Below, in pieces: positions 59,387 to 64,000 of a stretch of DNA of 64,000 nt (its first letter is position 1; every line of letters starts with the position of its first letter). The position numbers and the translations under genes were made by a program. The notes beneath the pieces were generated by a model. It saw nothing but the letters and a program-made list of their open reading frames with translations, ran no database searches and had not been told where the DNA came from. Source of the stretch: JAJYSO01 sp964586655 (lineage in GTDB: Bacteria > Bacteroidota > Bacteroidia > Flavobacteriales > Flavobacteriaceae); NCBI GenBank assembly GCA_964586655.1, contig CAZPGY010000003.1, forward strand, positions 62,001-126,000. Direction: 5' to 3'.

Positions 59387-60019
59387 TTGTTTGAAGCGTC
59401 ATCATATCGATTCCCCCATCCGGAAGAAGCCGATGAGCAAGGACTGGTGGCCGTAGGCGGCGATCTCTCTACGGGATGCTTGTTGACGGCTTATTACGCC
59501 GGAATATTTCCGTGGTATGACGAATCTCAACCTTTGCTTTGGTGGTCTCCCGATCCGCGGATGGTTTTGTTTCCCGAAAAACTTCATATTTCCAAAAGTA
59601 TGCGTCCGTTGTTTAATCAAAGGAGGTTTAAGGTAACCTATAATCGCGACTTTAGTAAGGTGATACAAAGTTGTGCTGAGGTTTATCGCGCGGGCCAGGG
59701 AGGAACCTGGATTACCGCTGAAATGATTGATGCCTATATAAAGCTTCATCAACTGGGATATGCTCAGTCGGTAGAAGTATGGGAAAAGGATAAAATTGTA
59801 GGAGGGTTGTATGGAATATACCTAAAGGATAAGCGTATTTTTTGTGGGGAAAGCATGTTTGCCAAGGTGAGTAATGCCTCCAAATATGGATTTATTACCT
59901 TGGTTAAAAAATTACGGAAAGAAGGGGTGAGGCTTATCGACTGCCAAGTCTATACCCAGCACCTTCAGCGCCTTGGAGCAGAAGAAATCCCCCGATCGGA
60001 GTTTTTGAGATACCTTTAG
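59387..60019 (+). CDS. aat: Leucyl/phenylalanyl-tRNA-protein transferase
   Basis: 210 aa. Adds Leu/Phe to N-terminal Lys/Arg of proteins, marking them for ClpAP decay (N-end rule). Family segments: FPHPEEADEQGLVAVGGDLS, AYYAGIFPWYDESQPLLWWS PDPRM, GGTWITAEMIDAYIKLHQLG, FCGESMFAKVSNASKYGFIT and DCQVYTQHLQRLGAEEIPRS. The start is TTG 59387 (or ATT one codon earlier); no ATG fits in front, so a non-ATG start is likely. Confidence 0.95.
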   Translation: MFEASSYRFPHPEEADEQGLVAVGGDLSTGCLLTAYYAGIFPWYDESQPLLWWSPDPRMVLFPEKLHISKSMRPLFNQRRFKVTYNRDFSKVIQSCAEVYRAGQGGTWITAEMIDAYIKLHQLGYAQSVEVWEKDKIVGGLYGIYLKDKRIFCGESMFAKVSNASKYGFITLVKKLRKEGVRLIDCQVYTQHLQRLGAEEIPRSEFLRYL

Positions 60020-60080
60020 CAAAACATTTCATTAAAGGATCCCTTTGTTTTTTATATCGTTGTATTCGGGTGGAATGGAT

Positions 60081-60758
60081 TTATAATTCGATGTCAAGAC
60101 CGGTATAAAAAAACAAATCGGTTTGTGGATTGTGAAAATAATCTTCATACTGATACTCTACACTTAAAGAAAGCTCAATATTATGGGTGAGCTGGTGCTC
60201 AACGGCAATTTCAAAACGCTGATCTACTTCCGGAGCAGCTCCTTGCGCCAGGCTGAGTAGGGCTTCGGTTTGTAATTCCAATTCCCATTCTCCCACCGGC
60301 TCTTTGCTGCCCAAGGGAATTTCTATTCCAAAACGATAGCGACTTCGATAAGTGACCACTTCTCGGATGCGTTGTTCAAAGCGAAATCTATGGCCAAATT
60401 CCAGCAGTCCCCGTTTTTTTGAAATGTTGTATTGCTCCGTAAACCGCAGTTCGTTGTGCTCGGTATCGTCAAAAGCATTGGAAAAGAAATATTTAACTCC
60501 CAATCCTGCCTTTCCTTGTGAACCGGTACGGTATGAAGTAAAATGGGTCAGCGCGAGATGCCGGGTTTCGTAGTTGTATTCTTCTTGGGTATAGAACCTT
60601 TGTCGCCAGTTGGTTCCAAAACTAAAACTCCAAGGAGTAGCCGTTTTTATTTCTACAGAAAAGGAGGGCTGATAATAACTTTCAAAATCTTCTTGAGCAA
60701 AAGAGACAAATGGAATTAAAGCCAATAAATAAAACGGGGTTTTGAAATATTTTTTCAT
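60081..60758 (-). CDS. DUF2490 outer-membrane protein
   Basis: 225 aa from ATG 60758, with signal peptide KKYFKTPFYLLALIPFVSFAQ. Alternating beta strands (FSVEIKTATPWSFSFGTNWR, HRFRFEQRIREVVTYRSRYR, NIELSLSVEYQYEDYFHNPQ) and a last strand ending TGLDIEL fit DUF2490, a small beta-barrel family. Function unknown. Follows tag on the same strand; an upstream frame overlaps tag but is not family-like. Confidence 0.82.
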   Translation of the reverse strand: MKKYFKTPFYLLALIPFVSFAQEDFESYYQPSFSVEIKTATPWSFSFGTNWRQRFYTQEEYNYETRHLALTHFTSYRTGSQGKAGLGVKYFFSNAFDDTEHNELRFTEQYNISKKRGLLEFGHRFRFEQRIREVVTYRSRYRFGIEIPLGSKEPVGEWELELQTEALLSLAQGAAPEVDQRFEIAVEHQLTHNIELSLSVEYQYEDYFHNPQTDLFFYTGLDIEL

Positions 60759-60778
60759 AAGAGGAGGCGAGGATTTGT

Positions 60779-61345
60779 TTAGGAGAGCGTTTTCTGACGG
60801 AAACAAGTTTCTTCGTGATCGTTGATTAAGCCATTGGCTTGTAGGAATGAATAAATAATCGTGGAGCCTACAAATTTGAATCCGCGTTTTTTTAGGTCTT
60901 TGCTTACCCGGTCACTCAACGAGTTGGTTGGGGGCATTTTTTGATAGTCTTTTACTTGATGTTGAACAGGTTTGTGGTTTACAAATCTCCAGATATACTC
61001 ACTAAAACTGCCAAACTCCTGTTGAATTTCTATGAATTTTTGGGCGTTGTTTACTGCGGCATTTATTTTGAGCTTATTGCGAATGATTCCTTTATTCTGC
61101 CTTAGCTTGTCAGTTTTTTCAGATGAATATCGGGCGACTTTTTGAGGGGAAAAACCATCAAAAGCACGCCTAAAATTTTCTCGTTTTCGCAAAATGGTAA
61201 TCCAACTTAATCCGGCTTGGAAAGTTTCTAAGATTAAAAATTCAAAAAATACCTGATCGTCATAATTAGGAACGCCCCATTCATTGTCATGATAGGCTTC
61301 ATAAAGCTCGTCGCCTTCACACCAAGCACATCGTTTTTTTATCAT
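60779..61345 (-). CDS. tag: DNA-3-methyladenine glycosylase I
   Basis: 188 aa, standard length. Removes 3-methyladenine from DNA in base-excision repair. Zinc ligands visible: Cys6 (RCAWC), His19 (YHDNEWGVP), His177 and Cys181 (NDHEETC). The body has FEFLILETFQAGLSWITILR and the catalytic region FKFVGSTIIYSFLQANGLIN. Starts MIKKRCAWCEG, as in the family. Confidence 0.95.
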   Translation of the reverse strand: MIKKRCAWCEGDELYEAYHDNEWGVPNYDDQVFFEFLILETFQAGLSWITILRKRENFRRAFDGFSPQKVARYSSEKTDKLRQNKGIIRNKLKINAAVNNAQKFIEIQQEFGSFSEYIWRFVNHKPVQHQVKDYQKMPPTNSLSDRVSKDLKKRGFKFVGSTIIYSFLQANGLINDHEETCFRQKTLS

Positions 61346-61410
61346 AGATTTAATAAAATAAAGGGGTAAAGATAGGGCTTATATGGCCAACTTTGCAAAA
61401 AATCAATGTT

Positions 61411-62004
61411 ATGGCTACATTAATAAATCGCATTAAAAAGGGACTTGATGATTCTTATTCTTATGCAGCTTATGAAAACCTTATCGAGGACTTGCTCAAG
61501 GCAGGGAAATCGACTACCAAAGGCGGTGATGAGCAGCTTGTAGAATACTCCAAATTGGGGTTGCAGCGAATGAAACGCTGGGATAAAAAGCTGAATTTGA
61601 CTGCTGAGGTGAAAGAAAAGGTCAAGGCTTATTCCAAAAAGCGCATTTGGTTGGTACTGGCCGAAGGCTGGTGTGGTGACGCTGCTCATAGTGTGCCGGT
61701 TATTCATAAAGTTGCCGCACTCAATGAGCATATTGATTTGCGCATCGTACTACGAGAAGCGCATCCCGATTTGATGAATGATTTCTTGACCAATGGCGGT
61801 AAGTCCATTCCTAAACTGGTGAGTTATGATCCGGAAAATGAATCAGTAGAAGCTACTTGGGGTCCTCGTCCGGCCGGAGCTGCTGAGATTTTTGCAGCGT
61901 ATAAAGCAGCGGGCTTTGAGGTAATGGAACCCAAGCTACAGGCTTGGTATAATAAAGATAAAGGGCAAAGTACAGCGCAGGAGTTGATGGCTCTGTTGAA
62001 ATAG
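61411..62004 (+). CDS. Thioredoxin-like protein with WCGD site
   Basis: 197 aa from ATG 61411. A helical N-terminal half precedes a thioredoxin-fold part: IWLVLAEGWCGDAAHSVPVI, then KSIPKLVSYDPENESVEATW with a cis-Pro place. The usual CxxC is reduced to one Cys (WCGDAAH), which is normal for this flavobacterial branch; so it is probably not a classic disulfide reductase. Cytoplasmic, no signal peptide. Function unknown. Confidence 0.8.
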   Translation: MATLINRIKKGLDDSYSYAAYENLIEDLLKAGKSTTKGGDEQLVEYSKLGLQRMKRWDKKLNLTAEVKEKVKAYSKKRIWLVLAEGWCGDAAHSVPVIHKVAALNEHIDLRIVLREAHPDLMNDFLTNGGKSIPKLVSYDPENESVEATWGPRPAGAAEIFAAYKAAGFEVMEPKLQAWYNKDKGQSTAQELMALLK

Positions 62005-62185
62005 GTTCTACCACTAATACCGTAATGACAATTAATATAGACCCGCTTCAGCTTCTGGCTTCGCTGCCCTATTTAATTGTAAACATACGGCATGACAGAT
62101 TAGAGGAATCAATTTTTAGTCTATAAAAATTTTCATTTTCGTATAATTTAATGAGATTTATAAATTAACGCCCCGGCAAGAAGGG

Positions 62186-62222
62186 ATTAAAAAAAACCGT
62201 TCGAAAAAAGATCGAACGGTTT
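62186..62222 (-). terminator. Terminator of the beta-barrel gene at 62300
   Basis: Eleven-pair stem AAACCGTTCGA/TCGAACGGTTT (62194-62204, 62212-62222) with a 7-nt loop; on the minus strand it ends in a run of eight T. The rest of 62005-62299 holds no gene, only three TTGGTTGGTTA-like copies. Confidence 0.85.
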
Positions 62223-62299
62223 CCCAAAACACGTATGAAAATAGATTGGTTGGTTAGGTGTTTTGTTTAAATTGGTTGGTTAGCTGTGGATTGGTTAGT

Positions 62300-62827
62300 T
62301 TAGATATTAAATTTAATACCGGCGGCAATCACAAGTTGACCGCCATCAATGATGACATATTTTAACTCGGCAAAAGGTAAAATACTGCTGCCGATATGAA
62401 AGTTGGCACCGGCACCCAAATTCAAGCCAAACCGGCCATCACTAACTGACTCAGTTTTTATAGTTTCACCAAACATACCGCCAAAGCTAATCGAGGGAAC
62501 GGATACAATGGTATAGTTGAGCCCTGCCAGACCGTAAAAATCTATATTATCCTGCATAAAGTAATAATTGACATTGGCACTAATTTCGTACCATTTAACT
62601 TTAAAATCCCCTTCTCCTTTGGGGAAGAAATAAATAAATGAAGGAGAGATGCTCAGCTTATCCAAAACGCCAAATTCTGCGTTGACCCCAATTCCCGGAT
62701 TTTCAATTTCTGTTCCATAAGCTAACATGGCACCAATACGGGTGTCTATTTGTGCATTGGCAGCTTTAGGGAGTAGAAAGAGCGAAAATAAAGCTATTCC
62801 GATAATGATGAGTTTGAACTGTTTCAT
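62300..62827 (-). CDS. Small outer-membrane beta-barrel protein
   Basis: 175 aa with signal peptide KLIIIGIALFSLFLLPKAANAQ. Eight-strand-like pattern: DTRIGAMLAYGTEIENPGIG, LSISPSFIYFFPKGEGDFKV, FYGLAGLNYTIVSVPSISFG, and the last strand QLVIAAGIKFNI ending in an aromatic-free I. Fits the OmpX/OmpW-like or PF13505 class of porin-like proteins. Function unknown. Confidence 0.75.
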   Translation of the reverse strand: MKQFKLIIIGIALFSLFLLPKAANAQIDTRIGAMLAYGTEIENPGIGVNAEFGVLDKLSISPSFIYFFPKGEGDFKVKWYEISANVNYYFMQDNIDFYGLAGLNYTIVSVPSISFGGMFGETIKTESVSDGRFGLNLGAGANFHIGSSILPFAELKYVIIDGGQLVIAAGIKFNI

Positions 62828-63009
62828 AATAGATTGATTTTAAAGTTGATGAATAATTGTTGTTAGTTGTTTTTATTATAAAGCGGCCTTGGTACCATTG
62901 AAACGGATATTTATAACAAATTACCCTTTTTTACTTAACACAAGAAAACTTAGTCACATTTACTAATTCATATAAAGATTCCGTGTTCGGTATCAAGACC
63001 GCTTATTTT

Positions 63010-63834
63010 TTAAAATTGCATGGCTGCATAAGCTTTGGTGTCAAATGCATGATCTACCTTTTCGATGTTGACGCATTCCATGGTAATACTTTCTTTTCCG
63101 TTTTTTTTGTCGACGGTTTTCATATACATCATCATTCCGTTTTGGGCATCTGCAAAATATTTTCGCAAGACAGATGGGGTTTCCCGTTTTTTGGAAGCGT
63201 TGAGAATGTTTTGAAAGCCGATGTTAATTTCGTCGGTATAATACATGGTAAATTGCCATTCGTCATTTTCGATGCGTTTCCCGTGACAATTGTAGCCCAG
63301 GAAGCTCTTGTCCGGCAATTTGGTTACCGTATATTCAGAATTGGTGTAAGGGTTATTGGCCCATTCATTACTTTGGTCCAGATCAATACCTGTAGCTGAG
63401 TACATTTTGTTCCCTCGGGAGCTGAAAAAACTATATGCAGTTTCTTTTCCATAATCAAAGATCATAAAAACCTGCATGCCATTTTGTTTTATCTCCATAC
63501 CGGCATAATCACTGTTTTGATCAAAATAGTAAGAAAGAGTTTGATTAATTTGAGAGGTGCTGATTTTCATATCACAGCGATAGCTAAAATCATAATCTCT
63601 TGAAGGTCTGGGTAAATCAGCAGTTTTTTTGCGGGCTTTTTTGGGAGCTGAAAAAATGCTTTCCATACCTTGGCCAACTTCTTTTGAAGTTTTGTCGGCT
63701 GACTTGTTGAGTACGGTATTTTCTGCAGCATCTCCTATTTTATCACCCAATTTTTTGAAAAACTGGGCATGAGCAGGGGTATAGCTCAATAGAAAGAAGC
63801 TGATGAATGCTGAAATAAAAATGAAGCGTTTCAT
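63010..63834 (-). CDS. Secreted DUF4412 domain protein
   Basis: 274 aa with signal peptide KRFIFISAFISFFLLSYTPAHAQ. After a short helical stretch (FFKKLGDKIGDAAENTVLNK) comes the DUF4412 body: YDFSYRCDMKISTSQINQTL, MEIKQNGMQVFMIFDYGKET, LGYNCHGKRIENDEWQFTMY. Usually envelope proteins with unknown function. Nothing unusual; followed by another minus-strand gene running off the window. Confidence 0.82.
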   Translation of the reverse strand: MKRFIFISAFISFFLLSYTPAHAQFFKKLGDKIGDAAENTVLNKSADKTSKEVGQGMESIFSAPKKARKKTADLPRPSRDYDFSYRCDMKISTSQINQTLSYYFDQNSDYAGMEIKQNGMQVFMIFDYGKETAYSFFSSRGNKMYSATGIDLDQSNEWANNPYTNSEYTVTKLPDKSFLGYNCHGKRIENDEWQFTMYYTDEINIGFQNILNASKKRETPSVLRKYFADAQNGMMMYMKTVDKKNGKESITMECVNIEKVDHAFDTKAYAAMQF

Positions 63835-63856
63835 AACTCAAATTTTATAGTTTCTT

Positions 63857-64000
63857 TTAAATGTTTTTAAACCATTCCGCATAATATTTTCCAAGTACAG
63901 GCAAAGGTTTAGCCTTTTTGTTGACTGCATTTAGAATGCCCATAATCCACATAACGATAATCAAAATACTTCCGACAAGGGAAACCAACCAACCCAAAAT
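63857..64000 (-). CDS. C-terminal fragment of a small membrane protein (edge)
   Basis: 48 codons up to TAA at 63857-63859; the rest lies beyond the window. Reads GWLVSLVGSILIIVMWIMGI, a membrane helix, then LNAVNKKAKPLPVLGKYYAE WFKNI. This resembles the end of DUF4870/Tic20-like small membrane proteins (helix, then a short PLP-(L/I)GK tail), but the fragment is too short to be sure. Confidence 0.55.
   Translation of the reverse strand: MLGWLVSLVGSILIIVMWIMGILNAVNKKAKPLPVLGKYYAEWFKNI

Noticed and set aside
61640..61700. Thioredoxin-like protein as a broken CxxC enzyme
   Set aside because: WCGDA with a single Cys appears normal for this flavobacterial branch, so it is not evidence of decay.
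62240..62300. Three TTGGTTGGTTA-like copies that could suggest a CRISPR or iteron array
   Set aside because: Copies are short, imperfect, unevenly spaced and only three; no cas genes or replication gene nearby.

Overview
The window looks like chromosomal DNA of a marine-type Flavobacteriia/Bacteroidota bacterium. This rests on repeated Bacteroidota promoters (TAnnTTTG boxes, several with TTTG about 18-20 nt upstream), a GldH gliding lipoprotein, PorP/SprF and PorE-like type IX secretion proteins, an HU-SPOR protein, an S1 protein with six repeats, and moderate-to-low GC. No rRNA, CRISPR array or plasmid/phage backbone was seen.

Layout. 1-4.6 kb: minus-strand fatty-acid beta-oxidation operon in fadN-fadA-fadE order (fadE runs off the edge). 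4.9-10.9 kb: housekeeping (cmk, a DUF2911 lipid-envelope-type protein, rpsA, rseP). 10.9-17.3 kb: accessory island that starts at a tRNA-Asn gene. It carries a tandemly duplicated GIY-YIG nuclease cassette whose ORFs end inside broken tRNA copies, a single-polypeptide type ISP restriction-modification enzyme, decayed gene remains, and a hipB-hipA toxin-antitoxin locus whose toxin is split in two frames. 17.5-21 kb: ECF sigma factor, overlapping anti-sigma-like membrane protein and two paralogous coiled-coil/beta-barrel outer-membrane proteins. 21-30 kb: a FrnE-like DsbA protein, a giant alpha-2-macroglobulin-like protein that has lost its thioester, and an M3 oligopeptidase. 30.5-33.2 kb: a 5'-truncated PorP/SprF and a PorE-like OmpA protein. 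33.5-38.1 kb: MarC, S41 protease, dCMP deaminase, HU-SPOR protein, acyl-CoA thioesterase.

38.3-42.7 kb is a mobile-element cluster: a group II intron with intact reverse transcriptase placed just after a terminator hairpin, then an IS256-family element whose right inverted repeat is interrupted by an IS982-family element with a frameshifted transposase. 42.7-50 kb: succinyl-CoA:3-ketoacid CoA transferase (scoB/scoA), PBP1A-gldH-ricT, and the tRNA hydroxylase-type rhodanese TrhO. 50-51.7 kb: a pyruvate-oxidase-type ThDP enzyme broken by one in-frame UGA. 51.8-64 kb: lepA, a LolC/E-type permease, rbfA, a DUF4168 protein, tRNA-Met, a histidine kinase, flavin reductase, DUF3127, aat, DUF2490, tag, a thioredoxin-like protein, two envelope proteins and an edge fragment.

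The most unusual items are the tRNA-Asn/GIY-YIG cassette with palindromes in place of tRNA arms (the same palindrome recurs in the group II intron), the hipA break exactly at the HipS/HipT-like boundary, the UGA in the pyruvate oxidase gene, the IS-in-IS nesting, and a diverged inverted repeat shared between 30.4 and 48.7 kb. All family calls are from reading the sequence; no searches were run.
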